From Symbiodinium natans (Eukaryota; Sar; Dinophyceae; Suessiales; Symbiodiniaceae), in assembly GCA_905221605.1 (NCBI GenBank), contig CAJNDS010001224.1:527001-591000 (forward strand): DNA of 64,000 nt. The letters are read 5' to 3'. Both the position numbers and the translations under genes were made by a program. The notes under the pieces are model-generated. The model made no database searches. It worked only from the letters and a program-made list of their open reading frames with translations, and had not been told where the DNA came from. Every line of letters begins with the position of its first letter. The stretch's first letter is position 1. Positions 29,426 to 39,219 of this stretch are shown one piece after another.

Positions 29426-29609
29426 TAGCAACACTACTTGGGGCGGTTGTAGTGCTACTTGCATCTACCCATCAACTTCCCAGTTGGGTTTTTTCCAGTG
29501 CTCGGGCTGCTCGGCCAGCAGGGAAACACTTAAGTCCGTTGGCGCCTCTTAAAAACTGGTTAGGGTTTAGGGTTTAGGGTTTGGTGTTTTTAGGGTTTGG
29601 GATTTCTAA

Positions 29610-29716
29610 ACCCTAAACCCTAAACCCCTAAACCCCTAAACCCCTAAACCCCTAAACCCCTAAACCCCTAAACCCCTAAACCCCTAAACCCCTAAACCCC
29701 TAAACCCCTAAACCCT
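29610..29716. repeat. Octamer array CCCCTAAA
   Basis: About 12 successive 8-base units (cccctaaa) rather than heptamers, bracketed by normal heptamers. Confidence 0.92.
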
Positions 29717-30815
29717 AGGGAATTCTTCCATCCTCCCCTGGATCCCCAAGTTTCAAGTGAAGGATTCGGGGCCCCTGATGCTGTCGGCAGGTGATCGGAG
29801 GCTCATGGGAAGCTATGCGGAGGAAAAAAAGGTGCTGCAACTATTTTAGAGCCTAGAGACCAATCTAAGGTACTTATGAGCCCTACATAAGCTCTGAGTA
29901 GGGTTTTGTACGTGTGGCAACTATACTTCTAACCCTATTTAGGGTACTTCTAGCCCTACATACATAGTATAACCATGGTGGTAGGGTGCGGCATGTGGGG
30001 GGCTTCCGAAAATGGGGTTACCCCTTTTTGGGGGGTCCCTCTAAGGGGGTTCTATTCAATTTGGGGAAAAAAAGGGTTGGGAGCCCCGGCGTGATGGTCG
30101 GATCTAAAGCAGCCATGGCCGAGAATCCCTCGTCTTCAGGCTGCGTTTCGGACACTCTGGGAAGAGAGACTTGGGGAGATGATGGGGAAGTGCGCACGTA
30201 GGGTCAGGGTTTGGGGTTTAGGTCTTATTTTTTTGCCACCCGCCTAGCAGGGTTTAGGGTGTAGGGTTTAGGGGTTTCGGGTTATCAATGCCCTGCAAAA
30301 CCAAGGTTCGCCGCTTCTTAAGGCAGACAAGGTCTCGTTGTGATCCTGCCACATTCAGGCTTGACCTACACCTCGTCGAGCCCTCTTGCATGTGACATGC
30401 CTGCTGTTCAGCTACTTTGAGCAAAAGACAGGTCACCATGATGCGCAACGGACGTATGCTCAGAGTTTGGGGTAAAGCTTGGCTGCTTCGCAGTCATGCT
30501 GCTGTAGGGGTGCAGAAGCAACATGGGGAGTCTGTCGGAACTACAGCTACCCATCGACACCCCTTGCTGAAACTCCGAAACGCATCGAAACGAGCAGCTT
30601 CGTCCTGGAACAGCCTGCAACTAAACCCTACAAGTAGCAGACAAATCCTTCGTTCCAACAAGAAAAAGCACAACTGGAGAAAGCAGACAACATGCCGCGC
30701 CTGAACCCTTCGAAGCCTGTCGAACACATTTGGGGCGACGTACATCCTCGAAGACTCTGAAGCCCATAAACCCTACCTGGACCGGACCCCCAAAGTATGT
30801 AAACAAAGCCCGAGA
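29717..30815. other. Long interval with few repeats, unresolved
   Basis: F2-like fragments at 29799-29968, a tail motif at 30226-30249 (tttttttgccacccgcctag) and a second tail-like block near 30730 (ttggggcgacgtacatcctcgaag). Both strands are open over 30290-30750, plus Arg/Lys-rich, minus hydrophobic. Possibly retroposon-derived. Confidence 0.4.
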
Positions 30816-30818
30816 CTT

Positions 30819-30928
30819 GGGATGTTCCCCCTGAAACTAACGGTCCTTAATTGGGATTACAATAGGGAGGGGGGGGGGAGGTACGATGATCCCCGTTAAG
30901 GACTGCTAGTACAAGGGGGAACATCCCA
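30819..30928. mobile_element. F1 inverted-repeat element
   Basis: ttgggatgttccccctgaaac at the left pairs with acaagggggaacatcccaa at the right. Confidence 0.88.
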
Positions 30929-30939
30929 ACCGAAACCCA

Positions 30940-31490
30940 GAAAAAAGGAATTATTTTCCATACTGGGAATTTAGGTAGGTTCAAGACCCTGCATCTCTAA
31001 AGCCTTGGACCCTGATTCCTGGCCCAGCGCACGGGAGACCATGGGATCTCGGGATTGTAGCCCCCACACTCCCCTGGAAAAAACGACTCCTCCCTTACCC
31101 TTGAAACTCTCCAACCCGAAAGCCTCCCTTATCCCTAAAACCTACTTCCACCCTAAACCATTTATAAACCCCTGCCTTGACATCCTTGTGCTTCCCCCTC
31201 CCCAGATCTTCCAAAAGAGGCATTCTATTCAGGAACATTCTTTGAATCATGGAAAGGAGGCAAAAGTCGTCTAAGTCCTCAACTCTTCTTAGGGATCCCT
31301 ACTATGTCTGCATAAGATTTTATGTTCCAGAAATAAGGCCAAACTACTATGATTATGTACGGCTTACATTCCCTAAAGCATGCGCGGATTCCTATTCTGG
31401 TCTTCTACAAGGACTGTATTCCTCGGGCGCTGCGGAAGATCTAAACTCAGCGCGGGAAGACCAAAAACAACCCCAAACTTTGCCCCAAAC
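30940..31490 (+). other. Possible plus-strand coding region
   Basis: Two overlapping plus frames: 31005-31274 (Pro/Leu-rich) and 31249-31490 (RDPYYVCIRFYVPEIRPNYY then DYVRLTFPKA..). The second is Tyr-rich and more protein-like. No telomere units for 500 bases. Family unknown. Confidence 0.4.
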
Positions 31491-31544
31491 CCTAAATCCT
31501 AAACCTGAACCCCCAAACCCCTAAACCCTAAACCCTGGCTTCTC

Positions 31545-31640
31545 GAAAGGCTAACCTGATTTCGCTGGTGCGAGGATGTGCGAGGCTCCTGTGCACGGGT
31601 GCCTTTGGCACCCGCGGCTTCAAATTCAAACGGGTGGTTG
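31545..31640 (-). other. Island open on both strands
   Basis: The minus frame NHPFEFEAAGAKGTRAQEPR.. ends at a GT donor. The plus frame is equally clean. Strand undecided. Confidence 0.3.
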
Positions 31641-31855
31641 GGGGGGGGGGGGGGGTAGGGCTTAGGTTTTAGGTTTTAGGGTTTAGGGATTAGGGTTTCG
31701 GGTTTCGGGTTTAGCGGCCCATCACCGCAAACAACATGCCATGCTGAGATCCTTGCAGAACTCCCGCCTTGGGCGCAGAGTCTCCGGCACAAGGATCAAG
31801 AATGCCTCCGGAAGAAAATGCACGTGTGCTTCCAGGAAGCTGATGGCAGGATGTG

Positions 31856-31972
31856 GGGGTTTGCGAACAATAGGGGACTCCAATATAGACCCCCCACAAA
31901 AAGTAGGATCCCTTTATAATAAGGACCCCAATAAGGTACTGTATCCCCGAATAGTATAAACCCTATTGTACG
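31856..31972. mobile_element. F6 inverted-repeat element
   Basis: gggggtttgcgaacaatagggg at the left and accccgaatagtataaaccc at the right, with tagaccccccac..aagtaggatccctttataataag inside. Confidence 0.7.
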
Positions 31973-32390
31973 CATAATTACGGAAGTATGGAAGAGACCT
32001 CGCGTCTTGAAAATGACCACGTGTACTTTTGCTTCTAAGGTCTGCATCCAAGTGAAGTGGCACTATGCCGCCTTGAACACCCCAGAGCCCAACCCCCCAC
32101 ACCCCAATCGCCTTGGAGCGCCCTAAGCCCTAAACCTGAGAGTATGAGACAGTGGCCCTACAGCAGCTAATTTTGGGAAAATTGGGATGATAAGGGGGCT
32201 ATGCTATCAGTTTAAGGCTCAGGGTTTGGTGCAGTGGTTCTTTAAGCCAAGCTCCTATGTTGTGCCCCTTTGGCTGGGAAGCTCCCTGCCACCAAGCTTC
32301 CTTTTGCTGCTGGGGAAGGCATTCACAGCACTTGTTCGGCTCTTGGAGAGCTTGTTGGGGCGGGGGGGGGTGTTTAGGGTTTAGGGTTTA
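31973..32390 (+). other. Possible plus-strand exons
   Basis: 31973-32124 is open to a TAA (ITEVWKRPRVLKMTTCTFAS..). 32187-32370 is open and hydrophobic. A minus reading of 31705-31850 is also possible. Unassigned. Confidence 0.32.
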
Positions 32391-32701
32391 GGGTTTAGGG
32401 TTTAGGGGGTTGGGGTCTGGGGAGTATACGGTTCGGAGGGTTCTGAGGGATCTTAGGAGGGTATCATTTATAACCCTGAGGGTTTTGCGGTGGTTCATGC
32501 GGCCGTAGGCTTTTGAGGTTTGCAGTCGCCCTCTCATCCGGAACCCTGAGGAAGTGGTCGTATTATTCATTTTTCTTCTTATTATTATTATTATACTATA
32601 TTTGTTTTTTTTGGGGGGAAAGGGGGGGCGGGCAGGGCGCATGGGGCATGTGAAAAGCCAAAAAAAGGTCTAGATGGGTAATGATGGGTTCTGCCAGATT
32701 T

Positions 32702-32811
32702 ATCTACTTGAAGGTTCATGGTACTTACAACCCTAAACCCTAAACCCTAAACCCTAAACCCTAATACCACTTATAATGGGTTAGTAAGTCCCATGAACCT
32801 CCAAGTAGGGG
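32702..32811. mobile_element. F2 element whose centre is a telomere array
   Basis: tacttgaaggttcatggtactta at the left and taagtcccatgaacctccaagta at the right. The middle is five CCCTAAA units in place of the usual loop. Confidence 0.9.
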
Positions 32812-32889
32812 GGAACCTGGAGCCCTAAACCCTACACCGCAGCTCTTCGGCTCCATAGAACCTCAAATCCATCCCAGAGCCGCAGGAAA

Positions 32890-33018
32890 GTACTATTTGC
32901 TTGAGAACCCCTACGAAGAGAAAAAAAAAAACTAATCTTCCTTATAAAGGTAATGTGGGAATTCTGCAGCATGCTCTCATATTTTTTGGGGGGGGTTCTT
33001 AGGCAACTCTCTCATTAG
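32890..33018. mobile_element. F3 inverted-repeat element
   Basis: tactatttgcttgagaacccc at the left and ggggggttcttaggcaac..tagtag at the right. Confidence 0.75.
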
Positions 33019-33104
33019 TAGAGAAACGATGATGCAAGGTGATTCTTAAGGAGACTATAGGAAGTGGTTTCGAATGAGGGCCTTGGGGGTTTAGGGTTTA
33101 GGGT

Positions 33105-33240
33105 GTAGGAGATGGAGCTGATTGAGGAACCGGGTCAAGAGCCGTCAACCGAGCCGCTTGAGGTTTGTACTCGCGGCTGGATGTCGCAGGATAAAAGGGG
33201 GCTGGGATGCTGCATAAGGCCTTGCTCTGTGCGCAGAAAC
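33105..33240 (-). other. Probable exon
   Basis: The minus frame is open across the island: GFCAQSKALCSIPAPFYPAT.. ALDPVPQSAPS, followed downstream by telomere units. An F2 arm (33250-33303) lies at its 5' side. Confidence 0.35.
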
Positions 33241-33312
33241 CACTTGTTATAAGTAGAGCTACCACACATATAACCCTACTTATAACTACCCATGAACCTC
33301 CAAGCAAGAACT

Positions 33313-33384
33313 GCTAAGCCCTAAACCCTAAACCCTAAACCCTAAACCCTAAACCCTAAACCCTAAACCCTAAACCCTAAACCC
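33313..33384. repeat. CCCTAAA array
   Basis: Ten perfect heptamers. Confidence 0.92.
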
Positions 33385-33404
33385 GAAAGGACCGCTCTAA
33401 GGCC

Positions 33405-33508
33405 TTATGGGTTCTTGCCGGCGCTCTGGAAGCTCATGGCGTGGGTGTCGGTTCCGCTGACCGACTGCCATTGAGTGACAGATCCACGGCCTCCTCGTCC
33501 TCCAGAGG
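33405..33508 (-). CDS. Probable C-terminal exon, RGG-type tail
   Basis: The minus frame reads SGGRGGRGSVTQWQSVSGTD.. FQSAGKNP and stops TAA at 33405-33407. The GGRGGRG start resembles arginine-glycine tails of RNA-binding proteins. An upstream exon of the same gene may be 35152-35083. Confidence 0.45.
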
Positions 33509-33629
33509 TTAGTAGGGTTTAGTAGGGTTTAGTAGGGTTTAGTAGGGTTTAGGGGGTTTAGTCGCTCACTCTCGCACAAGGCCGGCAAGGTTCCTTTAGG
33601 GGGTTTTAAGGGATTGGGAGCTGCGCTGG

Positions 33630-33740
33630 GAGGTTCCTGGGCAGTCAGAAGTAAGGCTAGAAGTATGGAAACTATAATGCCAAGCCTATCCTTAGGGTAC
33701 AAAAAAACCCTACTGATAACTACCTATGAACCTCCAAGGG
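33630..33740. mobile_element. F2 inverted-repeat element
   Basis: gctgggaggttcctgggcag at the left and gataactacctatgaacctcc at the right. Confidence 0.7.
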
Positions 33741-33771
33741 CTTTAGGGGTTGCAGGCACAAGCGGGGCCAC

Positions 33772-33893
33772 CACTACTATTTGCTTAAGAACCCCCCCCT
33801 GCCAAAAACACACACACACAGAGATTCTTCCTTATAAGGCACAATTGAAGCATTATTGCTTTCTTTTTGGGGGGGTTTAAGCAACTAGCACAT
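33772..33893. mobile_element. F3 inverted-repeat element
   Basis: actactatttgcttaagaaccc at the left and ggggggtttaagcaactag at the right. It follows the F2 element after 31 bases. Confidence 0.85.
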
Positions 33894-33894
33894 C

Positions 33895-34490
33895 ATAATT
33901 TGGATATCGCATCAAATTGGCTGTCGGGCAAAGGTGCGGGCGATGTGGGGGATCTTGTCCAAACAAGAAACTAGAAGAGCGTCCTGGTGACTGTTGGCTT
34001 TCTGGTCATATAGAGCCCTATACCTGCATAGGGTGATACGTATCGTTGCCATGCTTCTAACCCTACGTTGAACTACCCATAAACCTGCAGGACATCATCA
34101 AAATATATGATGCCTGGCGACGCGCATGCATGCCTTGGTCTCTTGATAGCAAGATTTGACCCAACCTTTAGGGTTTAGGGCTTCGGGTTTAGGGTTTAGG
34201 GTTTTAGGGCCATGACAGTAAGCTGCTGTCAAGGCAAAAACCTCCAGCTCGCAAGCCAAGTCCTGACGCCTCATACTCCCCCGGCCCCATCACGCCCCAC
34301 AACCACCCCAAGGGTTTAGGGTTTAGGGTTGAGGGTTAAGGGGGAAGGGTTTAGGGTTTAGAGTTTGGGGTTTAGGGCTCCTCTTCCTCCTCCTCCTCCG
34401 TCCCTCTTCCCTTTGAAGGCTGCGACGCCTCTGCCAGCGCTGTGCCTTCACTGGTCGTGGGGCGCAAAACAGGGGAATGAACTATGACGC
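33895..34490. other. Unassigned islands
   Basis: F2-like arms 34010-34090. Plus frames: 34091-34160 (DIIKIYDAWRRACMPWSLDS), 34207-34315 and 34379-34480 (Ser-rich start, ends TGA). TTTAGGG variants at 34165-34208 and 34314-34376 separate them. Confidence 0.3.
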
Positions 34491-34491
34491 C

Positions 34492-34592
34492 CTAAGGGTC
34501 CATGTACCTGTATAGTCTTTGGGCCTGAAAGGGGTTCCCATACAGTAGCTTTCGGGCCCAAGTATATGCTATATAGGTACATGGACCCCTCA
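34492..34592. mobile_element. F7 inverted-repeat element
   Basis: aagggtccatgtacctgtata at the left pairs with tataggtacatggacccct at the right. Confidence 0.88.
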
Positions 34593-34632
34593 GGGACACT
34601 TCAGGGAGGCCCAGGACCCCTGTAACAGTTAC

Positions 34633-34795
34633 TCTGAGGGTAGTTACGTGGGCCCTTCACATGGTCCCTTACCTCCTTTAAAGGGTTCTGAAGTATGGGC
34701 CTTGGGCTTTGTTGGGTATATAAGGGGTATATAAATGGTCCCCCTTCAAATGAAAGGGCGCATGATCAAGGACCATGTAACTAGCCTAAGATATA
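34633..34795. mobile_element. F12 inverted-repeat element
   Basis: agttacgtgggcccttcacatggtccctta at the left and aaggaccatgtaactagcc at the right. A relative at 48005-48155 shares the arms. Confidence 0.75.
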
Positions 34796-35082
34796 CTCCC
34801 GAAACCCCCCAAACCTGAGACCCTAAACCTCGAGGCCTTCTTCCGGACCAGGACCAGGGAAGCCTCCAAGAAACGAGACCCTACCCTAAGGCTCCAAGGA
34901 CCCTGCGACACAGGGACTGGGGGGGGTCTCAAATCCTGGGGTTCTTCCGGCCCAAGAGCCTTCGGGTAAGCCCCAACCCTGAACTCAGAACACTTTTTTG
35001 CTTGAACCCAGACTCCTGAACCCAAAATCCCTAAGCCCTAAACCCCAAACCCTAAAACCCAAACCCTTAACCCTGGACTGGC

Positions 35083-35152
35083 GACCTTTCAGCTTCTCGT
35101 GGCCGAGCGAGCCCATCAGCTTTTGAAAGTCCTGGGTGCCCAGAGCCACCCC
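35083..35152 (-). CDS. Exon of the gene that hosts the spliced-leader retrocopy
   Basis: Minus strand, acceptor CTAATTCAG, then VALGTQDFQKLMGSLGHEKL KGRQS with GC-rich third positions. The acceptor plus first 16 exon bases are duplicated at 37069-37099 on the far side of the retrocopy, so the insertion lies in the intron upstream of this exon. Family unknown. Confidence 0.5.
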
Positions 35153-35166
35153 CTGAATTAGAAGGG
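35134..35166. repeat. Left copy of a ~33-base direct repeat flanking the retrocopy
   Basis: gggtgcccagagccaccccc then tgaattagaaggg; the right copy is at 37069-37099 with one base missing from the C run. Two more diverged copies are at 37185-37215 and 37260-37290. Confidence 0.85.
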
Positions 35167-35191
35167 TTTAGGGTTTAGGGCCAGGGTGAGG

Positions 35192-37056
35192 TTTTTTTTG
35201 CCACTCGCCAGGCAGTCCAGCCGCACCGCAGGGTAACATTTCGGGGCGATGTACAGCTTCAAATGTGTCACTGCTGTGTCTGTTGTTTCTCGGGCGCCCA
35301 GGAGAACGTGAGGTCGGCGGGATAGACTGAACTTCAGCGGGGTAGTTGGTCATGAATCTTCAGGTTCTGCGAGGGTGCCCACCGTCCGTTATACTCAGAG
35401 CTGCATGAAACTGTCGATAGCGGGCCATGCTGTCCTATCTATTCGCTAGGTTTTGGACGTAGATCAAGTCTGCAACGTGCCCATTACGCTGCTTCAGCAG
35501 GGCCCCGTTAGATGCTGCGTTCGCTTTCAGCGAGCGTGAGACAGAGTCCGCGGAGCATGTTCGGGGGCACTCTTACCTAGGGGCCATTACCATGTTTCCG
35601 GGGGGGGATAGCTGGGGGTCACAGGGTGTTTGCGTCCACACCAGAGGAAGCTACCTGGTTTTTTGGGGGTCTGTCCTCCCATCCTGTAGGCACCAACCAG
35701 CACCACGCTTACATGGATCCAACAGTTCCAAAAACCACGCTACCGCACCCTAGGGACCATAGCAAACCTGCGTTATGTTGAGGGAGGACAGCTGTGAATT
35801 ACGAATATGGATCTTGCTCCCGTCTCCAGCTGGGTCGTCATCCTCATCACCCCCTTCTATGACATCATGAAGTTTGTTTGCCGGATTATCGACCTCTTGG
35901 ATTGGTACACAGGGCATGCACGGGATGCCAGGTAAGTGGCATTACCTGCCTGACCAGTCTAGAGGTTCTGGTGCACGTGCCGTATCATGTTTAAGAATAT
36001 CCGGCTTGCCTTCTGCAGTCCCTCGATGGATTTGTTGCCAAAATTGCTGATACCCGTTCAGAGCCAAGTAATTCAGGAAGGGCCGAAGTACCGGATCGGT
36101 GTCAGTGTAGGTGTTTGCCATCTGCATCACGCGCCCAGCAAGAGGCGCAAAGTCCGGGTATGACAGTATTTCTGGGACGTAGGAGAGCATACCATCAAGC
36201 AGGTAAATAAAGGATCCCTGGCCTGGATGCTGCATGAATTCGAGTGAAGTTTGTAGCTGTAGAGCGGTGTCCGGATCAGTTGCCGTGGGATCAAACGCCA
36301 TGTTCATCACAACCTGACCGATGATGCGTCTCGCTGAAGGGCGTTGATTGCATGTCATGTTGATCGCTTTGTGCACAGTCTCAGCTATAGTGGGCGTGTT
36401 TGCTCCTGTCACTTGATCTTCCACCAAATTGAAGTTTCGCGCCCGTGCTGCACGGTTGGATCCGGCGTCATTCCAAGAATGGGCAGTCGCCATGATAAGT
36501 TGTTGGAGAACCGTGATTGCCATCTCCAGTGTTTGGCGGATGAGGGAAACGTCGGAAGTTGGCAAACCGTAGCTCAACTCCAGCGCCAGAGTTCAAGCTG
36601 TAGTTGTTCAGTGTCTGTAGGTTGATTGAGGGGCTGAAGTACAACAACAGATAGATAAGGCATGTCACAGCAATTCCCCGAAACTCCATTGGCATCAATC
36701 ATGGGATCTCCGACGCTTGGTACACGCACCACCCGGATGGGAGTGCGTCTGCTCAGTGGAGTGCTTGCCGATGAGCCAGGACGTGCATCCTGGACACGCA
36801 TGGATGCAGGCCGGAAATTCCTTGCCGCATACCTTGCAGATGACGACTCGGGTAGGTTGGTCAGTCCAAGAACAGCACCACCTGTCAGATCAAAATCAAA
36901 ATTTCCCCTCTGCGCTGACTGCGACTTCATTCCTTCCGGTACCGGATCGAGGTGAATGTTGCACAGACAAAGCAAGGTAACCACCAGCTCAAAGCTTGCA
37001 GTCTAGTCAGTCGAAACTACTGACTCCAGTCAACTCTGAGCCAAAATGGCTACAGG
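35192..37056 (-). pseudogene. Spliced-leader-tagged intronless retrocopy, decayed
   Basis: On the minus strand the unit opens with CCTGTAGCCATTTTGGCTCA (37056-37037), whose last 17 bases equal the dinoflagellate spliced leader. An ORF begins near 36984 or 36919 (MKSQSAQRGNFDFDLTGGAV..). One or two frame shifts near 36600-36700 lead into a single frame that runs from about 36577 to 35200. It contains a 211-codon open block and then in-frame stops of all three kinds (about 35942, 35757, 35655, 35577, 35435 and 35370). It ends in A8 (35192-35199). There are no introns and no telomere units for 1.8 kb, unlike everything around it. The product is not recognised: helical, no clear motif, with a DxxxGGDEDDDPAGD acidic stretch. 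Confidence 0.72.
37037..37056 (-). other. Relict spliced leader
   Basis: GTAGCCATTTTGGCTCA on the minus strand is identical to the core of the conserved 22-base dinoflagellate leader. The flanking bases differ at two to three sites, as expected for an old genomic copy of a trans-spliced mRNA. Confidence 0.85.
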
Positions 37057-37059
37057 GTT

Positions 37060-37320
37060 TAGGGTTTCGGGTGCCCAGAGCCACCCCTGAATTAGAAGGA
37101 ATAGGGTTCAAGGCTTAGGGTTTGGGGTTCAGGGTTTAGGAATAGGGCAAGGTTACCATACTTAGAATCCTAGCTCGCGTGCCAAACAGCCCCGAACACC
37201 CCTGAACTAGAAGGAGTAGGGTATAGGGTTTAGGGGTCAGGGTTTAGGATGTAGGGGTTTGGGGTTTGGGGCCCAAGAACCTCCTGAATTCTAAGGAGTA
37301 GTATGCCTTAAATCATAGGG
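37060..37320. repeat. Telomere variants interleaved with copies of one splice-acceptor motif
   Basis: The block ccctgaattagaagg(a) appears at 37083-37100, 37196-37212 and 37272-37287, separated by TTTAGGG, TTTGGGG and TTCAGGG variants. Confidence 0.75.
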
Positions 37321-37322
37321 CT

Positions 37323-37535
37323 CTATGGCAAGGCCCGAACTAAAAACAAATTGCCGCATGTCATTGTAAGGAACATTGTTCCAGAATGTATAGTGGTCTT
37401 GGGCTTTTTCCCGAGGGTTCTGCCATCATTCTGCGACTCCCTTGTCTGTGCAGCTGCAGCTTTCCATGCCGAGGGGCACTCGAAAATGCCTCCTGCATGC
37501 GAAGCAGTGCCTTCGCCAGTCACAAGTTTCGGGCT
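37323..37535 (-). other. Possible exon
   Basis: The minus frame is open (VTGEGTASHAGGIFECPSAW..). The plus frame is also open. Unassigned. Confidence 0.3.
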
Positions 37536-37599
37536 TTAGGGTTTAGGAGATGGGCCGCTCTGCTGTACCGATGACAGCAATCATAACAAGAGCAGCAGC

Positions 37600-37798
37600 T
37601 CACAAACATAAAAGCAGTAGCGATTGTAACGAGGACCTGATAGAGAGAGTTTGGTGAAAAAGAACCGCTCTAAACCCTAAGCCCTAAACCCTACCCCCCC
37701 CCCCCCCCCGACAAACATACTAATAGGACCTGATATAGCATGAGGTGAAAAAGAACCGCCCTAAACCCCCCCCCCCCCCCCCCCCCCCCCCTCCCCCC
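37600..37798. repeat. Duplicated segment flanking telomere units and poly-C
   Basis: acaaacata..ggacctgata..ggtgaaaaagaaccgc is present at 37602-37668 and 37712-37760. CCCTAAA units and C18 separate the two copies, and the second copy runs into C30. Confidence 0.8.
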
Positions 37799-37802
37799 GA
37801 AC

Positions 37803-38103
37803 CTCGGCAATGTTGTGCTTGACAAATGTGTTCATGGCGTTGAATCCACCGGGCATCTGGGAGACGAGATCGTCAATCCTTGCTTACTGTGGTTTAAATG
37901 CTCCCCTTGGAACTATACATAGATATGTTTTCCGTGCTGCCTCGGGTGGTTTATCAGCATATGATATAAACTGTAAGAGACTATCGTTGGAGTTTAGGAT
38001 GTGGGGTGTAGGGTGAAGTGCAAGCGCCCAATAAAACCTCTCAACCTCAAGTACACTTCCCGATCAGCCGCGAACCCGTTGTGGGCACACCAGCTCGCCA
38101 CTC
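37803..38103 (-). other. Two probable minus-strand exons
   Basis: 38103-38038 reads VASWCAHNGFAADREVYLRL RG. 37876-37803 reads IDDLVSQMPGGFNAMNTFVK HNIAEV. Both are GC3-rich and bounded by repeat or telomere sequence. The family is not recognised. Confidence 0.42.
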
Positions 38104-38203
38104 CCTAAACCCTAAACCCTAAACCCTAAAACCCTAAACCCTAAACCGTGCACGCTACAGACAAGGGCCCCACCCAGGGCCTACTTGGACGGTGCTTTAC
38201 CCA

Positions 38204-38417
38204 GAGGGCCGAAATCCTCTTAGTTAAGGAATGTACCAATTCTTTTGTAGGGATTGAAAAGATGAATTAAGGTGTATTCCTTAAAGAAGGGGTTTGAGGG
38301 CTCTTTGGGTGTGGGCTTGGCTGGTCTGGGGAGCTTTAGATTGTGTCGGCCTGAAATGTCCATGCTGGACTTGTGCTAAGTTTTTTGTCCTCTTGAAACA
38401 ACAAGTGTATGCATGCG

Positions 38418-38452
<35 letters not shown>

Positions 38453-38580
38453 TACTGTTACATATATAAGGGGTATTCGACTAAACCATAGAATGATAAA
38501 CACATGAACTGGTTTTAGACATCACCATGAAAACACTCCTGGCTTTCTCGGCGCGCCGCTAGACAATGCATATGCTAGCA
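38204..38580. other. F4-like arms and AT microsatellite
   Basis: Diverged F4 arms at 38215-38315 and (TA)n at 38419-38475. No gene seen. Confidence 0.5.
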
Positions 38581-38589
38581 CCCAGAGGC

Positions 38590-38682
38590 TCCAATACCCC
38601 TTAACTAAGGAATATCCCTTAAACCATATAAGGAACCCCATTAGAGTTTAAGGAATGTTCGCTAACTTTGGGGTATTGGAGT
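38590..38682. mobile_element. F4 inverted-repeat element
   Basis: ggctccaataccccttaacta at the left and ctaactttggggtattggagtcc at the right. Confidence 0.85.
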
Positions 38683-38718
38683 CCCGGGTGGCGGCTCATC
38701 AATCACTGTTGTTGAACT

Positions 38719-38719
<1 letters not shown>

Positions 38720-38754
<35 letters not shown>

Positions 38755-38772
38755 GGGGGAGGGGGAATTGCC
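38720..38772. repeat. Poly-G tract
   Basis: G34 followed by GGGAGGGGG units. Confidence 0.9.
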
Positions 38773-38815
38773 ACAAGTGCAGGGGGTCAAGTCAGGATGT
38801 AGGGTTTAGGCCCAG

Positions 38816-38920
38816 GGAGCCCCAAACTCTTCACCAAGGAATATACCTTAAACTGAAACAAGGAATGGTTGATAAGGTATACTCCTTAGTTAAGCGGTAT
38901 TGGGCTCTGTGGGATGGTTT
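38816..38920. mobile_element. F4 inverted-repeat element
   Basis: gggagccccaaactcttcacc at the left and agcggtattgggctctgtggg at the right, with inner aaggaatatacctta / aaggtatactcctta. Confidence 0.82.
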
Positions 38921-39009
38921 GGGAAACAAGGTACGCAGGCCATCATGGGGCAGCTGTAAGTAGCGTTGGCTGCAGGGAACTGCGCTTGAAACCCAAAAAC
39001 CCTAATTAA

Positions 39010-39062
39010 AAAAAACTCGAAGACCTTGAGGGTCAGCGGTGTGGCGATACCTAGGAGAGCCC
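39010..39062 (-). other. Probable exon, hydrophobic
   Basis: The minus frame reads ALLGIATPLTLKVFE and may continue FFLIRVFGFQ. Membrane-like; neighbours unknown. Confidence 0.35.
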
Positions 39063-39219
39063 CAATACCCTTTCTTGGAGGCACAGGCCTTTAACTCTAC
39101 ACAAGTTGTGGGGATACTTCCAAGCCACGGCCGACCTTCGTGCCTTTCCACTGGGGTTTAGGGTTGACAAGGCACATTCTGGTGCCCGGAACCTGAGCTG
39201 CCCTGGCTAATCTTGCTTA

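Larger units (their letters stand above)
27133..29543 (-). other. Series of probable minus-strand exons
   Basis: Open minus frames, each bounded by repeats: 29543-29478 (APTDLSVSLLAEQPEHWKKP), 29270-29180 (FEPLAEDAALFDKVVSVCIG), 28590-28495 (MLSSDVSAEFSRYENPQRLT), 28097-28026 (GLSESERWKPLLKAQQAEYS), 27706-27612 (RLVPALSELGGEIILVRGSG), 27190-27133. Composition is protein-like with GC-rich third positions in most. Order and joining are not proven, and no family is recognised. Confidence 0.4.

Noticed and set aside
35926-35950. Canonical CAGGTAAGT donor on the plus strand and AGGTAATG on the minus strand inside the retrocopy
   Set aside because: The minus frame continues unchanged through this point into further protein-like sequence, so a decayed single-frame cDNA explains it better than introns.
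35942-36577. Reassigned stop codons or readthrough to explain the 460-codon frame
   Set aside because: TAA, TAG and TGA all occur in it, while psbF uses TGA as its stop; pseudogene decay is simpler.
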